In this document: positions 31,813-43,626 of the stretch, one piece after another
Layout: each line of letters starts with the position of its first letter
Position numbering within the stretch: the first letter of the stretch is position 1
Source: Malania oleifera
Taxonomy: Eukaryota > Streptophyta > Magnoliopsida > Santalales > Ximeniaceae
Direction of reading: 5' to 3'
DNA: 64,000 nt
NCBI RefSeq assembly: GCF_029873635.1
Contig: NC_080422.1
Location: forward strand, 2,150,001 to 2,214,000
Position numbers and translations under genes: made by a program
The notes under the pieces: generated by a model
Database searches by the model: none
What the model saw: the letters and a program-made list of their open reading frames with translations, nothing else
What the model was told of the DNA's origin: nothing

Positions 31813-33555
31813 GTTTCTTTGGTTCTGTTTGTTTACTATGGTTTCATGAATGATTAAAAGACAATAACCAATGAAAGAAATTGCAAGATGAACATACAAA
31901 CTTACAAAGTGTGTATATGAACATAAGTAAGGGATATTGTGGTGCTATCTCATACGAGAGGATGGGAACTATTCAATGGATCATTTTTTGGAGTGAATAT
32001 ATTACTAACTTACAATCATACATTACTCAACACTCAAAAGAATTTCATCATAGTTATTATATACTTAGTTCTATCTATTTATCTATATATATTCATTTTA
32101 GAACATCATTTTCCCCTTTTAATAAAACTTGTCCTCGCGTCATACTATATACTATATTTGATTTTTTTTTTGATAACCAAAGAAGAGAGATTTCATTGTT
32201 AAGAGGAGATTTTAAGAAAGGAAAAAAAAAAAAAAAAACTTCTCATATTAAATTATAGAAAAAATATAGAAAATATAAACTAATAAAATAAAAATTGGAA
32301 AAAACATAATATTCAGATCGATAGATTTTTCCATTCTCGCCGATGCTTTGAAAAACTAACTCCTTTAAAACAACCAAACCCAACACACCATTAAAAAAAA
32401 AAAAAGGTAGTGAACCTTCTTCCAAACTAATTGTCATCTCAATTTTCTCCTTGAAAAAATTTGCGCATTATGCTACAATCATAATCCCCACTGCAAAAAT
32501 ACCGCATTTTCAAGATGCAACCCTCTCCTTCATTCTACCGAACTCCTCAAAAGAAATAGACAATAATTCGTCCACAATGCTAGGCAGACTCTAGATTCTC
32601 TGATCGCACCATTGAAATTGATAAACCTATGTTTTAAAAATTTCACTTCTGTAAAATATATGACTGAATCAAAAAATTTAGTTTTTCATTATAAGGATTC
32701 AAATAGTTGCAAGTAGCTATCACATGAATTTTGCTTGTAAATTAAAGATCAACTAAAATAAAATCTTCCAAAAAGGGAAAAAAAATATCTATTTTTTCAT
32801 GTTTTATTATCAAGGAAAATAAGGGGAAAAACAAAAAAGAATATACCGACACATGATTATCATTTAATTTTTCTAATTTTTTTTCTTATTTTTTTTTACT
32901 TTTCTTTTCCTGAACAAAACCATTAATGTTCCAAATACATCTTTAATCTAAAAAAAATTTATTAAATTTATCTCAACATACTTTAAAAAATAAAACATTT
33001 TATTCTCTTAGTGTGATTATTTTATAACGAACTGAGAACAGAAGTAAGAATGAGAATATCCACTCATAATTTTTTATTCTATTATTGTGTATTAAATGTA
33101 GCATTATGGTAGTCTAGATATATGAGTACAAACCTAAAGGAAAAGATGCAAGTTGGGCCTCCTTTGGGCTTCAAAATATCCAGAATCGTTAAGTGGTTCA
33201 GACAATTGACAAAGAAGCCCAATCTTACATCAGAGCACAGCCCATCCCAAGGTGAGATAGGCCCAACAGGCCCTTGAGCCCAATAGCGCAGCCTGCATTC
33301 TTTATCAAAAGTCCATAAAGAGGTGGAGTCATGGGCCATACAAAATTTTGGACAAATTTGACCCCACATGATCCCGGGATCATTTGCCGTGCATGTAAAA
33401 TCATATCTTATTAAAAATAATATTAATATATATTATTTAGACTTAATGAAATTATTTTTATTTTATTTTATAATAAAAATCAAATTATTAGCAAACTAAG
33501 ACATGGAATTTCCATAATTAGGATATATATATAAGAACCAATAGATCTGCTAGAT

Positions 33556-33609
<54 letters not shown>

Positions 33610-34003
33610 AATTTTTAGGGCCTTAGGCAAGCACTTCGGAGGACTTAATGAAGAGCCGGCCCTGGTAGAAAAACACATAGGGTAAGTATGACTATAAAAT
33701 GTTATGATCTTCTTTATAGAATTGAGTATAAATGAGGTGGTGGAGTTGAGAACCAAGTAGGTGTCAAATTTATGCAACCCTTTTTCCAGCAAATATATTA
33801 CTATCTAATTAGTCGGATCACTCCTTCAATATTTATTGTACAATCGATGTCTTTATTTACTGTACAATCGATTCAAGGGAAAAGAAATTTTTTATATTAA
33901 TAATATATATAGTCACTAATCCAACACACAGACACACATGTAATTGGATATCTGTAGAAGAATTATTTAACTTAAAAATGTTGAATACTTAAATTAAAGT
34001 CAC

Positions 34004-34061
<58 letters not shown>

Positions 34062-34979
34062 CCCATATTCTATAGGGTGAACAAAAAACGTGCTGGTCAT
34101 GTCATTATTAAACATCTGAAATGGTCCAGCTTTATGAATTGGACCAAATTAAATGTCCATACATGCATATACAACATAAATTTGAATACCTTGTACATAT
34201 CTCATTATCTCCTACTCACTCAAAGCCAATCACACCACATATATATATATATATATATATATGATAGTTAAGATGCTAATTAGCACCATGCATGCATATG
34301 CGTAAAAAGGACTCAAGCAATCCAACAGAACCCCTTTGTTTTTTCCCCTTTCGACGACAGCTTGGTGGGCAAGATTCACAATCAATTGTCTGTTTTTGTT
34401 GAGGCAAATAATTGGGAAAGGCTGTGTTTGTTGCAGTGCTTTGAATCGTTATTAAAGATTGTGTATGGTGTTTTAGGGCTTACGTCATATATTTTGATAT
34501 TCTATTATCTGGAAAAAAATTATTGAATCAGACTATTAAAGCACGTCATATTTTAGACATTTCAACCTAATAATTTTTCTTGTAAACAGTTATAAAAAAC
34601 ACCAACTACTTTATTTTTTAAAGCTTAGTTTGCTCTTTAACTTTTGAAAATAAATTTTTAATAAGGAAAATAAAAATTAGTTTTGAGTGGTTAATAAAAA
34701 AAATCATAAAGTGTCGTTTAGGTTCGAGTTTTGGGTTATAGAGAAAAATATAAGGTGTTTAAAAGCATTTAGAATGACAAATGGGTATATATATTTTTTA
34801 GAAAATATAATTGGATTTAAAATTTAAAATTAACTTTAAAGTCCATAACTTCTAAATTTTTGTAAAAAAAAATTTTAAAAAAAGCTACCTTTGTAAAAGT
34901 TGAAAATATTTTTCACCCAACCTTATTTCCAACTTTTAATAAATTATAGAAGTAGAGATAAAAATAGGGGTCTAAACTC
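31813..34979. other. Intergenic AT-rich DNA, no gene; SSRs
   Basis: No supported coding region. Holds A-rich tracts (32160-32420), a cluster of six TGGGC/GCCCA words (33150-33285), a 16-bp perfect palindrome (33368-33383), (GA)n at 33557-33602, (CT)n at 34013-34057 and (AT)n at 34240-34262. The minus strand 32160-32600 ends in an A-run after TTATC and has a short open stretch. It could be the tail of a LINE or a retrocopy, but I could not identify it. Confidence 0.5.
33368..33383. repeat. 16-bp perfect palindrome
   Basis: ATGATCCCGGGATCAT is its own reverse complement. It follows the GGGCC-word cluster by about 85 bp. Confidence 0.9.
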
Positions 34980-35177
34980 ATCCTAAGTGGTACGGACGAC
35001 TTGTGACTTTAGTGACCCTAAGGTCATGAGTTCGATTCCTCCTTGAGGATTTATCCCGATGAATTACTAGGGGTCCGTCAATGGACAGACAACTATCACT
35101 CCCGGAATTTGGTGCCACACCATAGTATCCAAAGTGGTGCGATGGTGGCTAAAGTCCCCGAGTTATCAAAAAAGAAA
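34980..35177 (+). mobile_element. tRNA-derived SINE, family 1, copy B
   Basis: A-box-like CCTAAGTGGTACGG at ~34981 and B box AGTTCGATTCC at ~35030, then GGATTTATCCC, TCAATGGACAGACAACT, GGTGCCACACCATAGT, and the 3' end CGAGTTATCAAAAAAG. It matches copies A and C throughout. Confidence 0.72.
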
Positions 35178-35849
35178 AAAACAGTTGCCAAGAGCTCTTG
35201 AAGTTTAAAAAATTATAACTATATATCAATAAAATTTTAAAATTATAAATTTTTTATATAGTACCTCCAACTACAACAATCGCCCAATTGATGATAATTA
35301 GGGATTGCATATGGGTATTTATGAAATAATTTTACAAAATAAAATATTAGGTCATCCTTCCATAGTTTGTAAAAAAAAAAAAAAAAAAAATCATTGGAAA
35401 TGGTGGTTAACAAGTTGGGAATCAAAATGATTTTACAAGTAGAATATTAGGTCACTGCATGCATAGTTTGTCAAACGAATCCTTTCCATATAGATGCATG
35501 CATATGCTGGTTAACATGCTTTGTCAAAAGGTCTGTTTTGATATCAACTCATATGATGATTTAAGTTTTTGGTCGAGTTGTTCTTTATGTGCTGTCAAAA
35601 ATTATTTAATTAATAGGTACAATTTGAAGTTTTTTGTTTGACTAGTGGGTATAAACTTATCAAATTTTAAGCCTAATCAACTTCCATTTAGTGGAGCTTT
35701 GATAGTAATATTAATTATTGGTTAGAGGTTCACATCTACTTACCTACGTGAAAATTCAGGGAGGACCTCTTTGTCTTTAGGATTAATTAGATCCTGAAGT
35801 GAACCTTACAATTGTAGGTTATGAAAAAAGCAAAAAAAAAAAAAAAAAG

Positions 35850-36211
35850 TTTACTATATATCAAGTGTAGTGCGGCTGATTTTCTGGCTAAAGAAGGAGA
35901 AATGAGAAATAATATAATTTACGAAAAACAACACCTTCTACCACGTTATCTGAAAGGTATCCTTCAGATGGATAGGTGGGGTCTCGTTTCCGTTCGTCGT
36001 TAGTTCAACTCTAGAGTTTCGTTTGGTGTATTTCGTTTTGATTTTGATTGTTTTTATGTTTTTATCTCCTTTGTTAATTATGTTTAATTTTGTTTGTCAT
36101 AGTTTGGTTGGCTTGTTTTAACTTGTAACCACAGTTTTCTTCCGCCAAAAGTGAGGGTATATTAATAAATAAATGGAGGTGCAGCCCTTTTTTAATGAAA
36201 AAAAAAAAGTG
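35850..36211 (+). mobile_element. LINE 3'-end fragment (RNase H tail, 3' UTR, poly-A)
   Basis: The + strand reads ADFLAKEGEMR, LLPRYLKGILQMDRWGLVSVRR then stop (35873-36003). This matches the C-terminal RNase H end of plant non-LTR retrotransposons (the ADFLAKEG block, then a ...LPxxL...DRxGLxxxRR tail). It is followed by a ~190-bp T/G-rich 3' UTR (TTTATCTCC, GTTTTTATG) with AATAAATAAA and TTTAATGAAAAAAAAAAA at 36195-36211. 5' truncation is usual for LINE copies. I could not define a TSD. Confidence 0.75.
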
Positions 36212-36391
36212 TCACATAACCACATCAACATTTTATCTTAAATGGTAATCAGTTTATTAGAAACATAAAAGTGTTCAATTAGTTTTAGTCATCTCTCTCT
36301 CTTTCTCTCTCTGTAAGGTTTTTTTTTTTTTTTTTTTAAGAGGGGTGGGTCATTGAAGTAGCTATTGTGTTTTCGCTTTTTTCCCCCCAAC

Positions 36392-36612
36392 TTTATATAT
36401 ATATATTGATAACTCGAACACTCTAGCCATCATCGTACTACTTTGAACATTATGTTGCGGTACCAAATCCGGGGAAGTGAAAGCGGCCCGTCCATTGACA
36501 CACCCTTGGTAATTCATTAGAGTAAATTCTCAAGAGGGAATCGAACCCATGACCTTGGGGTCATCAAAGTCACAAGTAACCTCATAGTGTGGACAAACAT
36601 TTTAATCAAATC
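36392..36612 (-). mobile_element. tRNA-derived SINE, family 1, copy C
   Basis: On the minus strand: ACTTGTGACTTTGATGACC, a perfect B box GGTTCGATTCC (~36536-36546 on +), GAATTACCAAGGGTG, TCAATGGACGGGCC, GGATTTGGTACCGC, and the 3' end CGAGTTATCAATATATATAT. The B box is the best preserved of the three. The tail is TA-rich, unlike the A-rich tails of A and B. Confidence 0.75.
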
Positions 36613-36918
36613 ACCATTGTAAATATTGACATAGTGTTGTGGTAAAAAACATTTACAACCAAAGTGTGCCTCGACATCCATGGAAGGACTCTCAGCTTGA
36701 GACAAAAGTTGTTCTAGAATGCTTTCATACCCACAAAAATTTCCTTTTTTTTTTGGTTGGAAACAATAAACAAAATTCTTACTATACATACACAATCTTC
36801 AGAAGAGGGGGTGGAACCTTACTTTCTGTTATGTTCTATACAATAGTGACGTTAAGTCCGTGGATCTTTTGTTCCTCCATTACATCTTCAGTAGCTCTAT
36901 TTAAGGCTCTCTGCTATA
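36613..36918. other. Left part of a sequence interrupted by a copia insertion
   Basis: No coding signal identified. It continues across the copia element at 42117-42303, which ends in TTTTAATAAAATC and a poly-A run. Together they look like the 3' end of a polyadenylated retrosequence (a LINE or a gene copy). Confidence 0.35.
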
Positions 36919-36924
36919 ATTGTT

Positions 36925-37244
36925 ATTACAAATTAAAGATGCCAGATATGCAACTCCAGCTCAGCTCCTTAGCTCCCACCAGAAATCTGAAGAAAGAGCA
37001 CCCACGTGAGTGGCCCCAACAAATAGTTGTTTTTTTTATTTTCTGTTTTGGGCAGTTATTTTCCCTGCTCTGCTTGAGATTCCTTTTTCTGTTATCTTTT
37101 CCTTCTCCCTATTTATCTTCCCCCGAGTGTACAGTTCAAAGTGTGAAAAATCAAGGAAGAAAAAATTCTTCTTTCCCATCTTCATCTCTCTCTGTTCTGT
37201 GCTGAATTTTCTTCTTGTAGAGTAGTTCATTTCAATTTGTTTCA
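36925..37244 (+). mobile_element. Small Ty1-copia element, 5' LTR, 320 bp
   Basis: ATTACAAATTAAAGATGCC to AATTTGTTTCA, directly followed by the PBS TGGTATCAGAGCC (37245-37257). It is flanked by ATTGTT (36919-36924), repeated after the 3' LTR (42111-42116). It matches the 3' LTR over all 320 bp with about 14 substitutions by eye. It lacks the usual TG start; the 5' boundary is set where the LTRs stop matching. Confidence 0.93.
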
Positions 37245-37257
37245 TGGTATCAGAGCC
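37245..37257 (+). other. Primer binding site of the copia element
   Basis: TGGTATCAGAGCC, complementary to plant initiator Met tRNA, abutting the LTR end. Confidence 0.9.
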
Positions 37258-37269
37258 AAGTTAGTCTCA

Positions 37270-38276
37270 ATGGCTCAAACTGACTCCACCAATTCTGATT
37301 AAGACACCAATCAAAACCAAAACCAAAACACCAATTCAACAGCCTCAAACCATCACTCAATCCATCTTGATCCATCATAGCCCAGCAGCCCATACTTCAT
37401 CAGCACCAACGACCACTCTGGAGCTTTACTCGTCATGCAAGTATTGGATTCCAGCAATTATCATCCCTGGGCAAGATTAATGAAGCGTGCCTTGCGTATT
37501 AAAAACAAGCTGGGTTTCATCGATAGCAGCATTCGTAAGCCAATTGATCCTGAAGTCCCTTGATGGATCATTGGCTTCGTTGCAATGACATTGTTATTAC
37601 TTGGCTGCAAAACTCCATGTCGATTGACATCAAATGCAGCACCTTGTATGCAGAAACGGCACACCAGCTATGGGTTGAGCTCGAGCATCATCTTGCACAA
37701 CAAAATACCCCAAGGATTTACGAAATCAAACAAGGAATTGCTGCCCTGATGCAGCAACAAGATTCGGTGAGTTGTTACTTCTCCAAGTTGAAAACACTTC
37801 TCGATGAACTGATGAACTATGAATCCATCCCTAGCTGTAGTTGTGGTGGCTTGAAAATAGTGATCGAAAATCAACAAAGGGACTGGGTAATGAAATTCCT
37901 AATGGGACTCAATGACTCCTACAAAGGTTTGAAGGCACAGATATTGCTCATTAAACCTTTCCCTAATTTGAATGAGGTTTATTCAATCATCCAACAGGAA
38001 GAGAAGCGTAGAGAGATATCTTCTGACCCTTCTCCCACAGAACCTCTTGCTCTCCTGGTCAAGGATAACACCAGACAGCTCACACCTTAAAACATCTCTC
38101 AGAGACGTGACAAATACTATTGTTCTCATTGCAAAATTCATGGTCACTCTCTGGAGAGGTGTTTCAAGGCCAATCCTAGCAAACTAGTGTGCAATCACTG
38201 CCATATTCCTGGACATACTATAGAAAAATGTTACAAACTTCATGGCTATCCTCCAGGGCACAGACTTCATTTTTAG
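37270..38276 (+). pseudogene. Copia gag with two zinc knuckles, broken
   Basis: Opens ATGGCTCAAACTGACTCC (37270) but stops after ten codons. The frame then reads a SNYHPWARLM-RALRIKNKLGFID Gag core (37450-37530), shifts near 37558, and is open 37560-38090 (helical Gag with WVELEHHL, GIAALMQQQDSV, YFSKLKTLLDEL, FLMGLNDSY). CX2CX4HX4C knuckles lie at about 38127-38170 (CSHCKIHGHSLERC) and about 38189-38232 (CNHCHIPGHTIEKC). Stops and shifts rule out a working protein. Confidence 0.85.
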
Positions 38277-41200
38277 AACTCCACCTATTGGCTCGTATGC
38301 TCATAAGGTTTCAGCATCTCCTCTACCTGTTCCAAAACAAGGAACTCATGGAGGTCAAAGCACTATAACTCAAGAGCAATACCTAGAACTAATGGCCATA
38401 CTCAGGCAGACCAATCAAGCCTTGGTGCATTCTGTTCAAACTGCCATAGCTTCTCCTCCAGATGCACACATTCCTCAGTTCTCTGGTATACCACTCTGTC
38501 TCTCAGCTTACACAAGCAAACCCAAAGACATTTCAGCTGTTCCCTGGATAATTGACACGGGTGCAACATATCATATGGTCTGTGCAACTTGTTTCTTCAC
38601 TTCCATGACAGTTGAAGTCTCCTACTCTGTAACCTTGCCTAATGGAGAAGCTGTCGCTGTGACCCACATTGGCACAGTGAGACCAACAAAAGACCTTATT
38701 CTTCACAATGTCCTGTGTGTTTCATCCTTTTCTTTCAATCTCATCTCTGCCAGAAAATTGGCTCACACCTTTAAGTGTTGTCTTATTTTCTTATCTAAAA
38801 ATTTTTTTATTCAGGACCTTTTGACTTGGCGCACGACTGGAATGGGTGAGGTGAAGAATGGGTTATACCATTTGCTGCAGAATGAAGTTCCTCCAGCATC
38901 TTTGACTCAAGCCCTGTCCAAAGCCACCAACATATCACCACAAACAGCTGCAATTACCAACAGCCAGAACATGGACCTTTGGCACTACCGCCTAGGACAC
39001 CCTTCATTAGTAAAATTAGATTTTCTCAATCTTGAACCTATATGCAAAACTTCACTAACTACTAAGCCTTGTTTTGTTTGTCCCTTAGCCAAGCTTCACA
39101 AGCTTCCTTTTCCTTGTAGTCAACACAAATCTGAACATTGTTTTGAACTCATTCATTGTGATCTCTGGGGGCCATGTAATGAAGCCTCTTATGATGGTTT
39201 CCGATATTTTCTTACCATTGTCGATGACTTCAGCAGGTGCACTTGGGTGTATCTTTTGAAATTTAAATCTGATGCAAGTTCTACCTTAAAAGGATTTTGT
39301 GCCCTGATAGAAACTCAATTTGCAACCAAAATCAAAACCATTTGGAGTGACAATGGAGGGGAATTTGATCTGAAACAATTTTATCATGAGAAGGGCATCA
39401 TTCACCAAAGAACTTGTGTGGAGACCCCTGAACAAAACCCTAGAGTTGAAAGAAAACACCAGCACATCTTAAATGTTGCAAGAGCCTTGAGATTCCAAAG
39501 TGGGCTTGCTGTCAGATATTGGAGTGACTGTGTGCTGACAGCAGTCTACCTTATTAACCGAACTCCATCTGCCATCTTAAAATCCAAAAGTCCCTTTGAA
39601 CTCCTTTTTAAAGCCAAGCTTGCATATGCCCACATCAGAGTCTTCGGTTGCTTAGCTTTTGCCTCAACTCTCTCAAATAACAAGCACAAATTTGATGCAA
39701 GAGCAAGAAAGTGTATTTTCTTGGGATACCCCTTTGGGGGTGAAAGGATACAAAATAATGGACTTGCAAACTTAAAAAAATATTCATCTCAAGGAATGTC
39801 GTTTTTCATAAAGTCATTTTCCCCTTGCAATCTGAAGAAGCCACCACTGTCCCAACTACTTAGATTCCTTTTCCTCAGCCTACCATCATGGATTTTTCCC
39901 ATGAAGACTCTCATACACCAGCTAATGCCACTGAACATGACAGCCCACAAAACACACCAAGTCAGCCTTCAACATCACCTCAACCTCCTAGTGAAACCTT
40001 AGACCACACTATAAACAGACCTCAACTCCCAAGGAGATCTACTAGAACCAAGAAGCCACCACCTCACCTTGAACACTTCATCTGTCAGCAAGCTAGCTCT
40101 GCTGGCCTTCTCACCCATTCACAGGAGTCCAACAAGAAACGAGGTCCTGTAGCTCCAGGTAGTCCTTTTCCACTTTGTGCCTCTTTATCCTATCATAACA
40201 TTACACCTAAACACAAGGCCTTTGTCACCACAATCACTGAAAACATTGAACCCTATTTATATCATGATGCTGTTAAGGATCCTAATTGGGAGAAAGCTAT
40301 GGTGACTGAAATTGCAGCTCTTGAACAGAATAAAACTTGGACTATCACAGAGCTTCCTCCTGGTAAGAAAGCCATCAGATGCAAATGGGTTTACAAGGTA
40401 AAATACAATGCCAATGGGACCATTGAACGATACAAGGCCAGATTGGTCTGCAAAGGATACACACAGGAAGAGGGCATAGACTATCATGAAACTTTCTCCC
40501 CTGTAGCTATGATGGTATCTGTCAGAGCTTTACTAGCATTGGCAGCAGTCAAAGTCCTGCATCTACATCAATTTGATGTCAACAATGCCTTCCTTCATGG
40601 GGATCTTGATGAAGAAGTGTACATGAAGCTACCGCCTGGCTATCGCACAGCAGATGTAACAAAGGTTTGCAGGCTGCTTAAAAGTTTGTATGGCCTTAAG
40701 CAAGCCTCGAGGCAATGGTATGCTAAACTCTCCTCCTTCATCATCCAGCATGGCTACACCCAATCTAAAGGAGATTACAACTTGTTTACGCAAATGCATA
40801 ATGGTTCCTTCACAGCCATCCTAGTTTATGTTGATGACATAATTATGGCCAGCAATGACATGAGATCCATTGAAAAACTTAAAGGAGCTTTGGATGAAAA
40901 GTTTAAAATCAAAGATCTTGGGCAACTCAAATACTTTCTTGGTATCGAAGTTGCACGATTAGCAAAGGGAATCCATCTTTGTCAACGAAAGTATGCATTG
41001 GACATCCTATCAGATACAGGAACCATTGAGTCTACACCTGCTAAAATTCCTTTGGATCAAAATCTCAAGTTGTCGAGAGATGAAGTAGAACCCATTGGAG
41101 ATCCCACCATTTACAGAAGACTCATTGGTCGCTTAATGTACCTGACCATCACTCGACCAGACCTCTCTTATTCTGTTCAACTCCTTAGCCAGTTCATGGG

Positions 41201-41790
41201 AACTCCATGAGTCCCTCATTTAAATGCAGCACACAAGGTTCTTAGATATATCAAGATGGTGCCAGGTCAAGGACTTTTTTATCCTTCAGATTCCAGCTTA
41301 CAGTTAAAGGCATATGGTGACAGTGATTGGGGTTCATGTCCTGATAGCCGAAAATCCATAACCGGCTACTGTGTTTTCCTTGGTTCTTCTTTGATTTCTT
41401 GGTGATCCAAAAAACAAAACACCGTCTCCAGGTCTTCTGCAGAGGCAGAGTACAGTGCCATGGCAATGGTTTGCTGCGAATTGACTTGGATCCGTTACCT
41501 CTTGAATGATCTCCAAGTGACTCATCCCCAACCTGCCACACTCTTCTGCGACAACCAAGCCGCCTTACACATTGCTGCAAACCCAGTTTTCCATGAACGC
41601 ACAAAGCACATTGAGCTAGATTGTCATCTCATTCGTGAAAAAATTAAAGACGGTAGTCTCATTACTCACCATGTCAACAGCCACTCGCAAATGGCAGATA
41701 TGTTCACCAAACCTATAGCCTCTTCTCTCTTTTATTCTCACTTGTCCAAGATGGGAGTAGAAAACATCTACTCTCCATCTTGCGGGGGCC
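38242..41790 (+). pseudogene. Copia pol (protease, integrase, RT, RNase H), nearly full length
   Basis: Protease: IDTGATYHM (38551-38577). GAG-pre-integrase zinc region HYRLGHPS...CFVCPLAK. Integrase core: HCDLWGP, WSDNGGEFD and VERKHQ (D, D, E; 39150-39460). Open 38242-40002; a frameshift near 39735, at a run of five G, moves the frame. RT 40310-41190: CKWVYKVKYNANGTIERYKARLV, ETFSPVAMM, FDVNNAFLHGDLDEEVYM, YGLKQASRQW, LVYVDDIIM. RNase H continues to the 3' end ([49 protein letters not shown]). Stops at 41208 and 41403 are TGA where the family has Arg. The last frame reads through the short purine tract GCGGGGGCC into the 3' LTR, ending at 41886. Only a handful of lesions, so this was recently active. 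Confidence 0.93.
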
Positions 41791-42110
41791 ATTACAAATT
41801 AAAGATGCCAGATATGCAACTCCAGCTCAGATCCCTAGCTCCCACCAGAAATCTGAAGAAAGAGCACCCACGTGAATGGCTCCAATAGATAGTTGTTTTT
41901 TTTATTTTCTGTTTTGGGCAGTTATTTTCCCTGCCTTGCTTGAGATTCCTTTTTCTGTTATCTTTTCCTTCTCCCTATTTATCTTCCCCCGAGTATACAG
42001 TTCAAAGTGTGAAAAAGCAAGGAAGACAAAATTCTTCTTTCCCATCTTCATCTCTCTCCGTTCTGTGCTGAATTTTCTTCTTGCATAGTAGTTCATTTCA
42101 ATTTGTTTCA
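41791..42110 (+). mobile_element. Small Ty1-copia element, 3' LTR, 320 bp
   Basis: Same 320 bp as the 5' LTR, preceded by the polypurine run TGCGGGGGCC and followed by the ATTGTT target duplication (42111-42116). About 14 of 320 positions differ from the 5' LTR, roughly 4.4 percent. Confidence 0.93.
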
Positions 42111-42116
42111 ATTGTT

Positions 42117-42303
42117 GAACCTCTACTCAATCACTTTGTGCTCTCTTAAAGACTTTTTGTTATATTTGAGTCTCTCAAAAGCCAAAGGCGACGATCGCTC
42201 CAACTTTATTTGCGTAATCCTTTAGCTCTCAAGTCCCTTACTTGAAACCCTATTCTCTTAGTTTTAATAAAATCATCTTTACCTCTTAAAAAAAAAAAAA
42301 AAA
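42117..42303 (+). other. Right part of the interrupted sequence, ending in poly-A
   Basis: Ends TTAGTTTTAATAAAATCATCTTTACCTCTTAAAAAAAAAAAAAAA. A polyadenylation-like AATAAA about 20 bp before an A-run of 15 suggests a retroposed 3' end. 42304-42999 that follows shows no gene. Confidence 0.45.
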
Positions 42304-42999
42304 CTATTGACACATGTGACGCTCATTAATGCATCTTAAGAAATAGATTATGTGTCGATATATAGTTAGAACATGAAATAAACTAATTAGAAAGATAATT
42401 CAGAAGGCTTCATAATTGAGTACCATCTATTAAATTGAGGTCGAGTTAACGTTGTTAAAGAATTATTTTTAGTAAACCCAAAAAGTCCACATCTTTTGCA
42501 ATCAACACAAGCTACACGTTACTGCTAATAGTGGCAACAACAACGATTAGTGCTAAAACATGAATGGCGGCATTTCTTTTTAAAAGTAAAAAGGAAAAGA
42601 AAGAAAACAGCTATAAAGAGGATCATAAAGCTTACTACTACTTTTTTTTTACTGGAGAATAGATGGTTATTCTAAAAGTTTAAACTTAAAGAGACAAGCC
42701 TAGTCTTGGTCTTTTTATATATGCCCACACACCTTTCCTCACCAGCTGCCTGCGGCCTCCTTTTTAATCTTATATTTAGAAAGTGCATATTTGATTTGAA
42801 TAAAATATAATATGAAATTAGATTAAAATTTGTTTAAATTTACCCAAATTCAAATTCAAATTCAAATCAAAAGTCCGAAATTCATGCTGTCAAATGCAAC
42901 ATAATAGTTTTTGGGTGTTCCAGTTTGAGCACAGGAGCTCTTACCCCATCTCTAATACCATGTAGAGCATGTCAAATTGTTCATCTAATAGGACCAAGC

Positions 43000-43618
43000 T
43001 AGGGGTGAGTAAACGGTCGGTTCGGTTAAATTCAGGTAATTAACCGAATTAACCGAAAAATTCGGTTAAATAATACCATTAACCGAACCGACCGAATTGA
43101 CGAAGGACACCGAATCGACCCCGACCGAATTGCCCATTCGGGTAATTCGGTTAACCGATTTTAACCGAAATCATTTAAAATTAATCGCTAGAAGGAGAAT
43201 ACAATTATAATTTTTTTTTCAAAACTAAATCCAGCTTAATTAAATACTTTATTTATTAATTTTATTAATGAAAATAATATTTTACCATAGAACAAAGAAT
43301 CCAAAACAAGAAAAACAATGACAAAAAATAATAATAATAATAATGCCGAGTATAAGCAAGGTTAATTAAACCCCTTAATGCACTTGCATAAGCAAAATTT
43401 ATATTCATAAATTATATTTAAAATCTAATTAATTAGTAATTCGGTTAATCGGTTAACTGAAATTTTTTTTACCCTTAACCGAACCGAAACCGATTAACCG
43501 GAATTTTGTAGAATTATAACCGAACCGACCGAACTGAGATTTTTACCCAAACCGAACCGGCCAATTTCGGCCGATTAATTCGGTTAATTCGGTTTTCACC
43601 GAATTATGCTCACCCCTA
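43000..43618. mobile_element. hAT-type MITE, 619 bp, 8-bp TSD
   Basis: Terminal inverted repeats TAGGGGTGAG (43000-43009) and CTCACCCCTA (43609-43618) are perfect over 10 bp. They are flanked by the identical 8-bp duplication GACCAAGC at 42992-42999 and 43619-43626. An 8-bp TSD with C/TAGGGGTG-type ends defines hAT. The inside is built of repeated TTCGGTTAACCGAA-like palindromes near both ends, and no transposase is present. Confidence 0.95.
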
Positions 43619-43626
43619 GACCAAGC

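Noticed and set aside
32160-32600. Retrocopy or LINE tail on the minus strand (open stretch then TTATC and A-run)
   Set aside because: The short peptide has no recognisable domain and the boundaries are unclear.
33605-33664. DNA-transposon end (AGAGCCGGCCCTG, a common plant TIR type)
   Set aside because: No matching inverted end or TSD found nearby.
37036-37245. 69-residue minus-strand frame, repeated at 41902-42111
   Set aside because: Both are antisense frames inside the two copies of the 320-bp LTR.
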